In this document: positions 48,561 to 58,419 of the stretch, piece by piece
How the letters are laid out: each line of letters starts with the position of its first letter
How positions within the stretch are numbered: the first letter of the stretch is position 1
Origin: Saprospiraceae bacterium
GTDB taxonomy: Bacteria > Bacteroidota > Bacteroidia > Chitinophagales > Saprospiraceae
Reading direction: 5' to 3'
Assembly: GCA_024103005.1 (NCBI GenBank)
Contig: JAGFJA010000039.1
Location: 116,109-180,108, forward strand
DNA length: 64,000 nt
The notes under the pieces: model-generated
What the model was told of the DNA's origin: nothing
Seen by the model: the letters and a program-made list of their open reading frames with translations, nothing else
The model's database searches: none
Made by a program: the position numbers and the translations under genes

Positions 48561-50384
48561 ATGGCACAGGAAATCAGAAATATAGCAATCATCGCCCACG
48601 TTGACCACGGTAAAACAACCACGGTTGACAAAATTCTTCACCAGACCAATCAGTTTAGAGATAATCAGGAGACAGGAGAGTTGATCCTCGACAGCAATGA
48701 CCTGGAAAGGGAAAGAGGCATTACCATTGTTTCCAAAAACGTCTCAGTGAATTACAAAGGCGTAAAAATCAATATCATCGATACTCCGGGGCACGCCGAT
48801 TTTGGCGGAGAGGTGGAGCGAGTACTCAAAATGGCTGATGGCGTGCTGTTGTTGGTGGATGCTTTTGAGGGTCCTATGCCTCAAACCAGATTTGTAACTT
48901 CAAAGGCTCTGGCACTGGGATTAAAGCCCATCGTCGTCATCAATAAGGTCGATAAGGAAAACTGCCGTCCTGACGAGATACACGAAATGATTTTTGACCT
49001 TTTCTGCGCCCTGGATGCCAGTGAAGAGCAGCTGGATTTTCCGGTAGTGTATGGTTCATCCAAACAAGGATGGATGAGCAACGACTGGAAGACACCTGCC
49101 ACCGACTTTACAGCCCTTCTGGATGCTATTTTGGAGCATATCCCTCAGGCACCTTATAATGAAGGTACTCTTCAGATGCAGGTAACATCCCTGGATTATT
49201 CATCTTTTGTAGGAAGAATTGCCATCGGACGGGTGAGCAGAGGTGTCATTAAAGAGAATCAGCCTGTTACACTTGCTAAACGCGATGGCTCTATGGTAAA
49301 GGGACGTGTCAAAGAATTGCACACTTTCGAAGGTCTGGGAAGGAAGAAAACAAATGAAGTGCAGAGCGGCGACATCTGTGCCGTCGTGGGATTGGACGGT
49401 TTTGAAATAGGTGACACCATCTGTGATTTTGAAAATCCGGAAGCATTGCCGGGTATTCAGATAGATGAACCTACCATGAATATGCTGTTTACCATCAATA
49501 ACAGTCCGTTTTTCGGTAAGGAAGGCAAATATGTCACCTCTCGACATATCCGTGAACGACTCATCAAGGAGACCGAGAAAAACCTGGCTCTTAGGGTAGA
49601 AGATACGGACTCTCCGGATGCATTTCTGGTATATGGGCGTGGAATACTGCACCTTTCAGTACTGATAGAAACAATGCGCCGTGAGGGATACGAACTCCAG
49701 GTAGGTCAGCCAAGAGTTATCATCAAGGAAATAAACGGAGTAAAGAATGAGCCTATCGAAACCCTCATCGTTGATGTCCCTGCCGAATTATCCGGAAAAG
49801 TAATAGAACTGGCAACCCAGCGCAAAGGTGAACTCACCGTGATGGAACCAAAAGGTGACCTCCAACACCTTGAATTCAACATACCTTCTCGAGGTATCAT
49901 CGGACTCAGAAATCAAGTACTGACGGCGACTGCAGGAGAGGCCATCATGAACCACAGGTTTAAGGCATTCGAACCATGGAAGGGCGACATTGCCGGCAGA
50001 AACATGGGCGTACTGGTGTCTATGGAGACAGGACCCGCCACTCCTTACGCACTGGATAAGCTTCAGGATAGGGGAACTTTCTTTGTAGATCCGGGTGAAG
50101 AGATCTATGAAGGTCAGATCTTGGGCGAACATATTCGTGAAAATGACCTGGTAATCAACGTCGTAAAAGCTAAGCAGATGACCAACTTCCGTGCTGCCGG
50201 AAAAGATGATGCAGCCAAGCTGCCACCTGCAAGAAAGTTTTCGCTGGAGGAGGCGCTGGAATATATCCAGGCAGACGAATACGTGGAAGTAACGCCGTTA
50301 AGTCAGCGTCTTAGAAAAATTGTCCTCACGGAAAGTGAACGTCGTCGCCTTGCCAATCCGGCTTTGGCGGGAATGAAGGTATAA
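48561..50384 (+). CDS. typA: Translational GTPase TypA/BipA
   Basis: The ATG at 48561 was chosen because the promoter at 48524-48531 lies between it and any earlier start, and because it opens on '[20 protein letters not shown]'. The 607-residue protein has the GTP loop 'HVDHGKTT' (13-20), '[14 protein letters not shown]' (switch II) and '[12 protein letters not shown]'. The EF-G-like domains III and V and the TypA-specific C-terminal domain follow. It acts on the ribosome in stress and in ribosome assembly. A terminator follows at 50438. Confidence 0.96.
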   Translation: MAQEIRNIAIIAHVDHGKTTTVDKILHQTNQFRDNQETGELILDSNDLERERGITIVSKNVSVNYKGVKINIIDTPGHADFGGEVERVLKMADGVLLLVDAFEGPMPQTRFVTSKALALGLKPIVVINKVDKENCRPDEIHEMIFDLFCALDASEEQLDFPVVYGSSKQGWMSNDWKTPATDFTALLDAILEHIPQAPYNEGTLQMQVTSLDYSSFVGRIAIGRVSRGVIKENQPVTLAKRDGSMVKGRVKELHTFEGLGRKKTNEVQSGDICAVVGLDGFEIGDTICDFENPEALPGIQIDEPTMNMLFTINNSPFFGKEGKYVTSRHIRERLIKETEKNLALRVEDTDSPDAFLVYGRGILHLSVLIETMRREGYELQVGQPRVIIKEINGVKNEPIETLIVDVPAELSGKVIELATQRKGELTVMEPKGDLQHLEFNIPSRGIIGLRNQVLTATAGEAIMNHRFKAFEPWKGDIAGRNMGVLVSMETGPATPYALDKLQDRGTFFVDPGEEIYEGQILGEHIRENDLVINVVKAKQMTNFRAAGKDDAAKLPPARKFSLEEALEYIQADEYVEVTPLSQRLRKIVLTESERRRLANPALAGMKV

Positions 50385-50437
50385 AGAGCAGAAAGGTTTT
50401 TTACAGATAAAACTTTGAAATCACAAGGATGAATCTT

Positions 50438-50481
50438 GAAATTCCGGTAGATATGTGATAGTATGCCGGAATTTCTTTTTG
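50438..50481 (+). terminator. Intrinsic terminator of typA
   Basis: GAAATTCCGG (50438-50447) and CCGGAATTTC (50466-50475) are perfect 10-bp inverted repeats, followed by TTTTT. It lies 53 bp after the typA stop. Confidence 0.8.
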
Positions 50482-50515
50482 TAGGAATATTTACCGATAA
50501 AGCCGTTAATTTTAG

Positions 50516-50523
50516 TATTTTTG
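50516..50523 (+). promoter_or_regulatory. Promoter -7 element for the acyl-CoA dehydrogenase
   Basis: TATTTTTG matches TAnnTTTG, 17 bp upstream of the ATG at 50541, just after the typA terminator. Confidence 0.55.
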
Positions 50524-50540
50524 CACCCAAAATTTAAATA

Positions 50541-51743
50541 ATGTCAGTACCACATCATAAATCCAGTAAAACCGACCTTTTTCAGTCACATGATTATTAT
50601 GCGATAGACGAATTATTGACCGAAGATCATTTATTGGCGCGAGAGGCTGTCAGAGCCTGGGTTAAGCAGGAAGTAAGCCCCATCATCGAAGATTATGCCA
50701 ACCGTGCAGAGTGCCCCACCCATCTATTTAAGGGTCTTGGAGAGATAGGAGCTTTTGGTCCCAGCTTACCGGCAGAGTACGGCGGTGGCGGCATGGACGA
50801 AATTGCCTACGGTGTTATCATGGCTGAGCTGGAGAGAGGAGATTCCGGTATCCGCTCCATGGCGTCTGTTCAGGGTAGCCTGGTGATGTATCCGATATAC
50901 AGATATGCCAGTGAGGAGCAAAAGAGAAAATACCTGCCTAAGTTGGCTACAGGTGAATTGATCGGTTGTTTCGGACTTACGGAGCCTGATCATGGTTCGA
51001 ACCCTGCAGGAATGGAATCCACCATCGTGGATGACGGCGATGCATATATTCTTAATGGGGCCAAAATGTGGATAACTAATTCTCCTGTGGCCGACATCGC
51101 TGTTGTGTGGGCAAAAGATGAAGAAGGTGTCGTACGTGGTATGGTTGTAGAAAAAGACATGCCTGGCTTTAGTGCACCTGAAATCCATGGAAAATGGTCA
51201 CTCAGGGCATCTGTGACCGGAGAACTTGTATTTTCCGATGTGAGAGTTCCCAAGGCAAACGTCTTCCCGGATATCCGCGGATTGAAAGGCCCTCTTTCAT
51301 GCCTGTCCAAGGCGCGATACGGTATCGCATGGGGCGTATTAGGTGCTGCCCTTGATTGTTACGACAGTGCATTGAGGTATTCAAAAGAAAGAATTCAGTT
51401 TGGTAAGCCTCTTGGACAGTTCCAGCTGACACAGAAAAAACTGGCTGAGATGATTACCGAAATCACAAAGGCACAACTGTTGGTCTGGCGATTGGGTACA
51501 CTTGCCAATCAAGGCAAAGCCACTCCTGCACAAATTTCTATGGCCAAGCGAAACAATGTCTTGATGGCTCTTGAAGTGGCACGTGAAGCAAGACAAATTC
51601 ACGGTGGTATGGGTATAACCAATGAATACCCGATTATGCGTCACATGATGAACCTTGAAACCGTCCTTACCTATGAAGGAACTCACGACATTCACCTGTT
51701 AATAACGGGAATGGATGTAACCGGATTTAATGCATTCGGATAA
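50541..51743 (+). CDS. gcdH: Glutaryl-CoA dehydrogenase-type acyl-CoA dehydrogenase
   Basis: A 400-residue acyl-CoA dehydrogenase. 'ELERGDSGIRSMASVQGSLV' and 'LIGCFGLTEPDHGSNPAGM' are close to glutaryl-CoA dehydrogenases. The catalytic base Glu is in 'TYEGTHDIH' near the C-terminus, and the FAD-binding 'QIHGGMG' is intact. The enzyme oxidises and decarboxylates glutaryl-CoA to crotonyl-CoA in lysine and tryptophan breakdown. It stands alone with its own promoter. Substrate specificity is inferred by sequence resemblance. Confidence 0.88.
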   Translation: MSVPHHKSSKTDLFQSHDYYAIDELLTEDHLLAREAVRAWVKQEVSPIIEDYANRAECPTHLFKGLGEIGAFGPSLPAEYGGGGMDEIAYGVIMAELERGDSGIRSMASVQGSLVMYPIYRYASEEQKRKYLPKLATGELIGCFGLTEPDHGSNPAGMESTIVDDGDAYILNGAKMWITNSPVADIAVVWAKDEEGVVRGMVVEKDMPGFSAPEIHGKWSLRASVTGELVFSDVRVPKANVFPDIRGLKGPLSCLSKARYGIAWGVLGAALDCYDSALRYSKERIQFGKPLGQFQLTQKKLAEMITEITKAQLLVWRLGTLANQGKATPAQISMAKRNNVLMALEVAREARQIHGGMGITNEYPIMRHMMNLETVLTYEGTHDIHLLITGMDVTGFNAFG

Positions 51744-51997
51744 GATACATTTTACCTGTATATTCAGCTGAAGGAACTGATTGGTGTTTTGATATCAGTC
51801 CTGATAGATAAGGAAGAAAGAGGGATTTTGTCATTGAATGTATTGGTTTTAAGCAGAAATAAGGATTTTATACGGTTGAACTCAATCTATTAAAATGTTG
51901 TTAAACAAAAGATAAACAAACTATCTTCATACGATTGGGGTGGATTGTTCGTTATTATTTAGACTATTTATTAGAAACCGTGAAAAATTTTTTGTTA

Positions 51998-53029
51998 ATG
52001 AATGGCTATAATCACCTGAAAACACTGATGTTTCTCCTAGGTAGCCTTTTACAACTAAACTTAGGAGCCCAGGAAGTAATCAACCTTACCAACTCTTCAT
52101 TTGAAGATGTACCGGGACACAGCCGTGCTCCTGTAGGATGGAAAGACTGCGGAGCCTTTAATTTTCCCGGAGAAAGCCCGCCGGACGTCCAGCCAAGTGG
52201 TTCGTGGCATGTATATAAGCCGGCAAATGAAGGTGACACTTATCTGGGTATGGTTGTCCGTGAAAATGACACTTGGGAGTCTGTATCCCAACCTTTATCG
52301 GGTGTACTGAAAAAAGGGAAATCTTATTCTTTCGATATTTACCTTTGCATGTCAGAGGTTTATCTGAGCCTTACCAAGGCCAATAAATTGACGGAATCCA
52401 ACTACACAACGCCTGCCAAACTACGCATCTGGGGTGGAAACAGTTTTTGCAGTAAAGAGGTATTGCTTGCTGAAAGCCCATTGATTACCAATAACAGTTG
52501 GAAAAAATACAGTTTCGTTTTCAAGCCTTCCAAAAATGTGAGTTATATCGTACTGGAAGCGTTTTACAAAACGCCTACACTGATGCCATATAACGGAAAT
52601 ATCCTGGTAGATAATGCCGGACCAATAGTCGAAATCGTCGATAAGCCTATCACCGTAAAAGAATTAAATCAAAAAGTCACCCCCGGCCAGATTATCAGAC
52701 TGGATGAACTTTATTTTAAAGCGGACAAATCAGACTTAGATAAATCCAGTTATAAGGTCCTGGATGAAGTTTATCTGTTTATGACCAGAAACAGAGATGT
52801 CAAGATAGAAATAGGTGGTCATACCAATGGAGTACCATCTAAAGAATATTGTGACAAGTTGTCCAAATCTCGTGCCAAGGAGGTGGCCGACTATCTCATC
52901 CGGAAGGGAATTGACCGTTCGCGTGTTACGTACAAAGGTTATGGAAAAAGTAAGCCTATTGCTTCGGACAAGACGCTGGCCGGAAGGAAGAAGAACCAGC
53001 GGGTCGAAATAAAAATACTAAGCACCTGA
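51998..53029 (+). CDS. OmpA-family protein with N-terminal beta-sandwich domain
   Basis: The ATG at 51998 gives a clean signal peptide ending 'LNLGAQ' and a 343-residue protein; a GTG at 51980 would give a slightly longer start. Residues about 28-215 form a jelly-roll-like domain ('NSSFEDVPGHSRAPVGWKDC', later 'SWKKYSFVFKPSKNVSYIVL', shown in part), as found in carbohydrate-binding proteins. The C-terminal about 115 residues are an OmpA domain with 'IGGHTNG' and 'LSKSRAKEVADYLIRKGID', which binds peptidoglycan. It is probably an outer-membrane linker or surface binding protein. Confidence 0.85.
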   Translation: MNGYNHLKTLMFLLGSLLQLNLGAQEVINLTNSSFEDVPGHSRAPVGWKDCGAFNFPGESPPDVQPSGSWHVYKPANEGDTYLGMVVRENDTWESVSQPLSGVLKKGKSYSFDIYLCMSEVYLSLTKANKLTESNYTTPAKLRIWGGNSFCSKEVLLAESPLITNNSWKKYSFVFKPSKNVSYIVLEAFYKTPTLMPYNGNILVDNAGPIVEIVDKPITVKELNQKVTPGQIIRLDELYFKADKSDLDKSSYKVLDEVYLFMTRNRDVKIEIGGHTNGVPSKEYCDKLSKSRAKEVADYLIRKGIDRSRVTYKGYGKSKPIASDKTLAGRKKNQRVEIKILST

Positions 53030-53111
53030 TTATCGGGCTTAACTGACGGAAGTCTTCATTTCAGGCGATATGTATTTATTTCCCATCAAAGAATGTTATG
53101 TAACTGCATAG

Positions 53112-54803
53112 CTAAAAGGGTGCCTTACGGGTAAATTCCATCCATTGACCGCTTACGGGATGCCTAAAGCTCAGGGCCTCGGCATGCAGGTAAAGTCTTT
53201 TATTCTTTTGTCCATAAAGATCATCACCCAATATAGGAGCATTTAACCCTGAATGATGGGCAGCATGTACCCGTAACTGGTGTGTCCTGCCGGTGTGCGG
53301 ATACAATCTGATGCGTGTCCTGCCTTCCTGGACATTTTCGATCCTGTATGTTGTATGTGCCTTCCTCCCATATTCATAACAGACCATCTGCCGTGGCCGG
53401 TCATCCAGATCCACCCTCAGCGGTAAGGTAATTTCACCTTCAGTAGCCACCTCCCCGGTAACATCCCGCTCCAGTAGGGCGAGATATGATTTTTTAACGG
53501 TTTTTCTGAGGAATTGTCGTTGCAGATGACGGTATGCCGGCATATTCAGCGCTATCACCATGACGCCTGAAGTGGACATATCCAGACGATGAACCATCAA
53601 GGGACCCGTGGCTTCGGGGATGAGGGCCGATATCTGGGTAAAAACAGACATTTGTACCGATTTGCCGGGAACAGACAGCAATTCCTCAGGCTTATATATG
53701 ACTGCTATATCTTCATCCCGGTATATAATCTCCACACGCTTATCTTCTGCCGGTAATGTCTCCATCGGATTAGGGTCAAGTTTTATCCCCGAAAGCATGT
53801 GCCTAAGGATGGGCCGGCACTTACTGCGGCACACCGGATAAAAATGACGGTGTATCCTTACCTCACCCGGCGGACTCTCACCCCACCAGAACTCAGCCAT
53901 CGTAATGGGTTCCAGCCGGTGACGGAAGGCATAGTGTAATAATTTAGGGGCAGCACACTCTCCGGCGCCTGCCGGTGGCACCATTCCTTCTTCCTTCACA
54001 AAGATGTCGAGGAGCGACTTGGTCTCCCGGTCTTTATTAAAAAAGGCATATTGCTCAAATAATTGTTGCTGTAAGGCTGATGAGGCCGATTTGCGGATAT
54101 TTTTCAGCCGGTTGATTTCATCCAGATGGACTTGTATCTCATACCGTGTCCGTTCTATGAGCTCACGCCATTTTTTCTTTACCTGTTTTAAATGGAGTTG
54201 TTCGCGGATGCTTTCAGCACTCAGCCTCTTCTCCAGTTCAAATCGTGTATCAGGCGGAGAGATTTCGCGTAGCTTTTTTCTCTTGGCTTTAGATGCGCTG
54301 ATCACTTCTTTCAGCCGGTTGATTTCGTCTTTTTCTTTGCGGACGAATTCTTCCAGTTGATTACGTAAATTCGCCAGAGAAGGATTGTTTTCAAGGGATT
54401 CTATATCCCTGTTCATCTGATTGAGTGTTGCTTCACCTTCCAGAAAAAAACTCCCTTCGGTAAGCATGTTGAAGACAGGTGGGACGAAATAATTGTGATC
54501 ATTGGTTCCTGCGAGTTTACCTGAAAAGGCAGCCAGGAAACCTAAGTTGCCTTCCATGTCCCTGACCACCAGCACGCCGAACATCTTCCCAATGATCATG
54601 CCTGACTGTGCCGGATCCAGGCCGAAATTGTGTTGCCATTCTTTCTGTGTTCTAAGATAATCCTGCAGTTGATTGGAAGCCAGGAGTGCAAGCGGATGAG
54701 GATCATAATAAAATGGAAAGGTAAACCTTTCGGGCAGAGGAATATCGCTGATGTCGGCAGTGAAGGTATGTAGCCTCTCCGTAAAATTAAAATCTATGTC
54801 CAT
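53112..54803 (-). CDS. RluA-family pseudouridine synthase with long N-terminal region
   Basis: I start at the ATG at 54803, giving 563 residues, because the -7 element (54818-54811) lies inside any longer form. The C-terminal half is an RluA pseudouridine synthase: the catalytic Asp is in 'HRLDMSTSG', and 'PHTGRTHQLRVH' follows. The N-terminal 330 residues are not a usual S4 domain. They include a Pro-rich part, a stretch of charged helices likely to form a coiled coil (about 150-270) and a Cys-containing segment. The RNA target is unknown. It converges on the OmpA-type gene. Confidence 0.85.
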   Translation of the reverse strand: MDIDFNFTERLHTFTADISDIPLPERFTFPFYYDPHPLALLASNQLQDYLRTQKEWQHNFGLDPAQSGMIIGKMFGVLVVRDMEGNLGFLAAFSGKLAGTNDHNYFVPPVFNMLTEGSFFLEGEATLNQMNRDIESLENNPSLANLRNQLEEFVRKEKDEINRLKEVISASKAKRKKLREISPPDTRFELEKRLSAESIREQLHLKQVKKKWRELIERTRYEIQVHLDEINRLKNIRKSASSALQQQLFEQYAFFNKDRETKSLLDIFVKEEGMVPPAGAGECAAPKLLHYAFRHRLEPITMAEFWWGESPPGEVRIHRHFYPVCRSKCRPILRHMLSGIKLDPNPMETLPAEDKRVEIIYRDEDIAVIYKPEELLSVPGKSVQMSVFTQISALIPEATGPLMVHRLDMSTSGVMVIALNMPAYRHLQRQFLRKTVKKSYLALLERDVTGEVATEGEITLPLRVDLDDRPRQMVCYEYGRKAHTTYRIENVQEGRTRIRLYPHTGRTHQLRVHAAHHSGLNAPILGDDLYGQKNKRLYLHAEALSFRHPVSGQWMEFTRKAPF

Positions 54804-54810
54804 GGAAGCA

Positions 54811-54818
54811 CAAAAATA
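54811..54818 (-). promoter_or_regulatory. Promoter -7 element for the pseudouridine synthase
   Basis: On the minus strand TATTTTTG matches TAnnTTTG and ends 7 nt before the ATG at 54803, so the transcript would have almost no leader. Confidence 0.5.
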
Positions 54819-54882
54819 GAGAATGAATAACATAAATAATGGTCTGCCGCTAAAAACAAATCATCCTTAATAAAAAAAAGTA

Positions 54883-54890
54883 TATATTTG
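54883..54890 (+). promoter_or_regulatory. Promoter -7 element for the beta-helix protein
   Basis: TATATTTG matches TAnnTTTG, 18 bp upstream of the ATG at 54909. It is divergent from the pseudouridine synthase promoter 65 bp away. Confidence 0.55.
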
Positions 54891-54908
54891 AAATGTATCC
54901 TCTTTTCT

Positions 54909-56672
54909 ATGGCCAGGACCATTTTGTTTATTTTGTTACTATATCAGTCCGGATGGGCTCAGGTTATTCCGGCTGATCGCCGGTCTGACTGGTTCGGGGC
55001 AGGTCTTTCGGATCAGTATTCGGAAATCGAAGTGGTCGTGAGCCTTGAAGAGTTCGGTGGAAAGGGTGATGGTCACACCTCAAACAACCGGGCGATAGAA
55101 GATGCACAGCAATGGCTCGACCATAAGGGTGGAATTATCCAGTTAGACAGTGGTATGTATGTATTTGATCGTTCAGTCATACTGGATGATGGCATTGTCC
55201 TTAGAGGGAAAGGAGTAAAGAATACCGGGATAAGATTCATTGCGCCTGCATCCGGAGATTTGATTCAGATAAAAGGTGAAATGAAGGATACCGCAATGAC
55301 TCTTTCTCTCACCGCGAATAAAGGGACAGATTGGCTTGAGTTGTCGTCAACTATGGGTTTGAAACCGGGAGATTATATCCGGCTGATGATGGAAGATACA
55401 GACTTGGTGACGTCATCATGGGCAAAAAATACGGTAGGACAAATAGTACAAATCAGGGCAGTTGGCAAAGACACCATTTATCTGAATGAGGCACTGAGAA
55501 TGGATTATCCGGTTGAACGTCATCCGAAGGCGATAAGGATTATTCCGCGCCGGGGAGTGCGTATAGAATGTATGCGGATAATCAGAGGGGTAAATGATGA
55601 CTTCCAGTCAAGCACAATTTTGATGGAATATGCAGCAGATTGTAGCATTTCAGGTGTGGAGATGGACAGTTGTAACTTTTCACATGTGAATATAACGTCT
55701 TCTACGCACTGTGAGGTTAGAAATTCATACTTCCATGATGCTTTTGACTATGGAGGCGGCGGAAAGGGATATGGCGTCATGATTCAGGCCACATCGGGCG
55801 ATTGCCTTGTGGAGAATAATGTATTCAGGCATCTGAGGCATTCGATGATTCTGCAATCGGGTGCCAATGGTAATGTCTTTGGATATAATTATTCCATAGA
55901 GCCCTATTGGACAGATGTCTCTCTTCCTGCTGATGCTGCCGGCGACCTTGTCCTCCATGGTAATTATCCGTATGCCAACTTATTTGAAGGAAATATCGGT
56001 CAGCAAATTGTAATCGACGACTCACATGGAGTCAATGGACCATTTAATACATTTTTTAGAAACCGTCTTGGCCTGTACGGTATCTTTATGAATAATAATC
56101 CTCCTACTGACTATGTAAATCTAGTAGGTAATGAGGTTACTAACACCGGTGTTTTGCTCGGTCTTTACCTAATCGCCGGGAATAATCACATTCAATACGG
56201 CAACAACATCAAAAATAAAATATTTCCCACAGGAACAGAAGTACTGACCGATACATCCCTGTACCTTTCCTATAAACCTGATTTTATGCAACAACAGGTG
56301 AATTTTCCTGCCATAGGTTATCCTAATGAGTACAATACAGGGACTATTGCCGCACAGTTAAACTTTTTGGCTGGCTATCCTGCTTACTGCCCCGGAGATA
56401 GCCTGACCAACGAGTTGCAATCTATCGGGAAAGCGTCGCATTTTTACATCTTTCCCAATCCGGCTACAGACATTGTCTCATTTCGTTTGCCCTGTAATGG
56501 AAACGGAAATATCTCTGTGATGATTTATTCTCTGCAGGGTAACCTGATGATGTCACAAAATATACACCGGGATGACACAAGCGTTTCTGTTGCGGGTCTT
56601 GTGCCGGGGATATACAGGATAGTTGTACTGTGTGGCAAGGATATATTCGCAGGCAGGTTACTAAAGTTGTGA
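54909..56672 (+). CDS. Secreted right-handed beta-helix protein with T9SS sorting domain
   Basis: The ATG at 54909 was used because it starts a signal peptide ('MARTILFILLLYQSGWAQ') and follows the promoter; a TTG at 54888 would lie inside that promoter. The 587-residue protein has a pectate-lyase-3-like start ('FGGKGDGHTSNNRAIEDA') and then repeated right-handed helix turns, as in polysaccharide lyases and GH28 enzymes. The last 80 residues ('YIFPNPATDIVSF' onward) are a T9SS type A sorting domain. It is probably a surface polysaccharide-degrading or binding protein. Catalytic residues could not be assigned. Confidence 0.85.
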   Translation: MARTILFILLLYQSGWAQVIPADRRSDWFGAGLSDQYSEIEVVVSLEEFGGKGDGHTSNNRAIEDAQQWLDHKGGIIQLDSGMYVFDRSVILDDGIVLRGKGVKNTGIRFIAPASGDLIQIKGEMKDTAMTLSLTANKGTDWLELSSTMGLKPGDYIRLMMEDTDLVTSSWAKNTVGQIVQIRAVGKDTIYLNEALRMDYPVERHPKAIRIIPRRGVRIECMRIIRGVNDDFQSSTILMEYAADCSISGVEMDSCNFSHVNITSSTHCEVRNSYFHDAFDYGGGGKGYGVMIQATSGDCLVENNVFRHLRHSMILQSGANGNVFGYNYSIEPYWTDVSLPADAAGDLVLHGNYPYANLFEGNIGQQIVIDDSHGVNGPFNTFFRNRLGLYGIFMNNNPPTDYVNLVGNEVTNTGVLLGLYLIAGNNHIQYGNNIKNKIFPTGTEVLTDTSLYLSYKPDFMQQQVNFPAIGYPNEYNTGTIAAQLNFLAGYPAYCPGDSLTNELQSIGKASHFYIFPNPATDIVSFRLPCNGNGNISVMIYSLQGNLMMSQNIHRDDTSVSVAGLVPGIYRIVVLCGKDIFAGRLLKL

Positions 56673-57024
56673 CCGGATATTCCTTGACTCTTCTTTTATA
56701 CTAAAAATGCCCTTCTATTAAACCAAAGGCCCCGGAAAAGCTTTTATTTTTGGCTTAATGTCAACATTAAGTGCAGATCATCAATAATGCGTTTGCACTT
56801 TTCATTCTTATGGCAGATATATTTATGTTTCAATCTTTTAAATCGTGATAAACAGGGCATTTCGGCAGCATTAAAAATTCATTTTAGATTTTGATGGAAA
56901 GGATGGCTTAGTCCGGAATTACAGATTCTGATACCCGGGGCAAACTATTAGACCAATTTTGTGAACGGGTAGCCATCGCCCCACTCCATACAATAGAATT
57001 AATCCTTATGATGCCGGTTGCGTG

Positions 57025-57105
57025 AGGGATAGGAGCGGGCACAAGCGACCATGGGAGCGCGTAAAGCGGATAGCCCGACCATGGATTCCATGGGCACGCC
57101 CTGAA
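57025..57105. repeat. GC-rich segment with CCATGG palindrome, possible dispersed repeat
   Basis: The segment is visibly richer in G and C than the flanks and contains CCATGGATTCCATGG, plus 'GATAGCCCGACC' and 'GGGCACGCCC' around it. It resembles intergenic GC-rich repeat units I recall from other Bacteroidota genomes, but a second copy is not in this window. Confidence 0.35.
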
Positions 57106-57145
57106 AAAATTAATTGAATAAATGACTTGGTTGGTGCATTTGATA

Positions 57146-57153
57146 TAACTTTG
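57146..57153 (+). promoter_or_regulatory. Promoter -7 element for the HipA-like kinase
   Basis: TAACTTTG matches TAnnTTTG and ends 4 nt before the ATG at 57158, which suggests a leaderless transcript. Confidence 0.5.
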
Positions 57154-57157
57154 TCGA

Positions 57158-57958
57158 ATGAGTCAGAATCAAATATTGGCGCTGCCGGAGGTGGATGTGG
57201 TCAGGTATATTACACCATTTCGGGAAGGTGGTTCATTGCCTGCCCTGGCAGAAGGGAGTGACGGACGGAAATACGTGGTGAAATTCAGGGGTGCCGGGCA
57301 AGGTACCAAGGCGCTGATAGCGGATATGATTGGCTGTGAACTGGCGCGGTCTGTGGGTCTTCATGTGCCTTATCTCAGTTTTGCGATGTTGCATGAAGGA
57401 TTCGGCAGGCTGGAACCGGATGAAGAAATACAGGATTTGCTGAAGTTTAGTGTGGGGCGAAACCTTGGGGTTTATTTTCTTTCCGGAGCGCTGACCTTCG
57501 ACCCATTGGTGTATGAGATGGATAGCAGGCTGGCGTCGAGTATCGTGTGGTTGGATGCCTTTCTGCTCAATATTGACCGGACTGCCAAAAATACCAATCT
57601 GCTTTACTGGAACAGGTTGTTCTGGCTGATTGACTTTGGTGCTACCATGTATTTTCAATATGATATAGCAAACTGGCGAAACTATGTCGCGGAGCCTTTT
57701 GAGCAGATTAAAGACCATGTTTTGCTTGCAGGGGCTGATAAGATAGCTGACGTAAGTGAAGAGATGGTGGAATTGATGTCGGATGAAGTTATTGACAGCA
57801 TCGTGCAGATGATTCCGGCGGATTGGTTGAATACTTCATTGGACCCATGTGATGCTGAGGAGCGCAGGAAGGTGTATGCGGACTTTTTAAAGGAGAGAAA
57901 GCGACATTATGAAATTTTTGTAAAAGAAGCAATCGATGCCAGGGCAGTTCTTGTTTGA
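57158..57958 (+). CDS. HipA-like kinase domain protein
   Basis: A 266-residue protein related to the HipA kinase superfamily. It has an ATP-binding Lys42 in 'YVVKFRGAGQG', a catalytic loop 'NIDRTAKN' with Asp140 and Asn145, and a DFG equivalent 'LIDFG' at 157-161. It lacks the N-terminal HipA subdomain of the toxin, and no HipB-like helix-turn-helix gene is next to it. Its stop overlaps the following DUF3037 gene by 23 bp, so the two are probably expressed together. The substrate is unknown, and calling it a toxin would be speculation. Confidence 0.82.
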   Translation: MSQNQILALPEVDVVRYITPFREGGSLPALAEGSDGRKYVVKFRGAGQGTKALIADMIGCELARSVGLHVPYLSFAMLHEGFGRLEPDEEIQDLLKFSVGRNLGVYFLSGALTFDPLVYEMDSRLASSIVWLDAFLLNIDRTAKNTNLLYWNRLFWLIDFGATMYFQYDIANWRNYVAEPFEQIKDHVLLAGADKIADVSEEMVELMSDEVIDSIVQMIPADWLNTSLDPCDAEERRKVYADFLKERKRHYEIFVKEAIDARAVLV

Positions 57959-58319
57959 GTATAGTATCCTTCGTTATGTGCCAAAGGTAGAGCGGGGTGA
58001 GCAGATCAACCTTGCTGTGGTGTTGTACTGCAAGGAAAAAGACTATCTGGACATGCGTTATCACATCGATGCAGACAGGGTAAGGTGTCTCTTTGGGGAT
58101 GCTGACCTTCAGCTGCTGGAGATGCACATGCGGTCGGTAAGGATGATATGCAGGGGCGATGAAGAGGCCGTGGGCTTACCCTCCATGCCTATGTCGTATC
58201 GGTTTAGGTGGATCGCCGCACACCGGAGTACCATTATCCAGTCTTCACCTCTCCATCCGGGCATGTGTGATGATCCGGAAGCTCAGCTGGAAAGGCTGTT
58301 TGGAGAATTGGTGAGATGA
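57936..58319 (+). CDS. DUF3037 family protein
   Basis: A 127-residue protein matching DUF3037. It has an N-terminal 'SILRYVPKVERGEQINLAVVLY', shown as 'RYVPKVERGEQINLAVV', and the conserved end 'RSTIIQSSPLHPGMCDDPEAQLERLF' of which 'STIIQSSPLHPG' is clear. The gene starts inside the HipA-like gene, and the pair occurs together often, to my knowledge. No enzymatic motif is visible. It may bind or modify the kinase's target. Confidence 0.85.
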   Translation: MPGQFLFEYSILRYVPKVERGEQINLAVVLYCKEKDYLDMRYHIDADRVRCLFGDADLQLLEMHMRSVRMICRGDEEAVGLPSMPMSYRFRWIAAHRSTIIQSSPLHPGMCDDPEAQLERLFGELVR

Positions 58320-58419
58320 AGTATTCGGTTTTTCTGCATTTTAACTATTTTAAATAAGATGTTGACCTGAGGATGAATCCTGATGATTGTCTTCCCGGAG
58401 GTGACGCCATAATGAATGA

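Larger units (their letters stand above)
56673..57157. other. Spacer with GC-rich structured segment
   Basis: A 485-bp spacer. No ORF is supported. Around 57025-57105 it holds a distinctly GC-rich stretch that includes the perfect palindrome CCATGGATTCCATGG (57079-57093). The left part is A/T rich and without a clear terminator. Confidence 0.45.

Noticed and set aside
57079..57093. CCATGGATTCCATGG as a transposon end or attachment site
   Set aside because: There is no second copy, no integrase and no tRNA nearby, so only the palindrome itself is reported.
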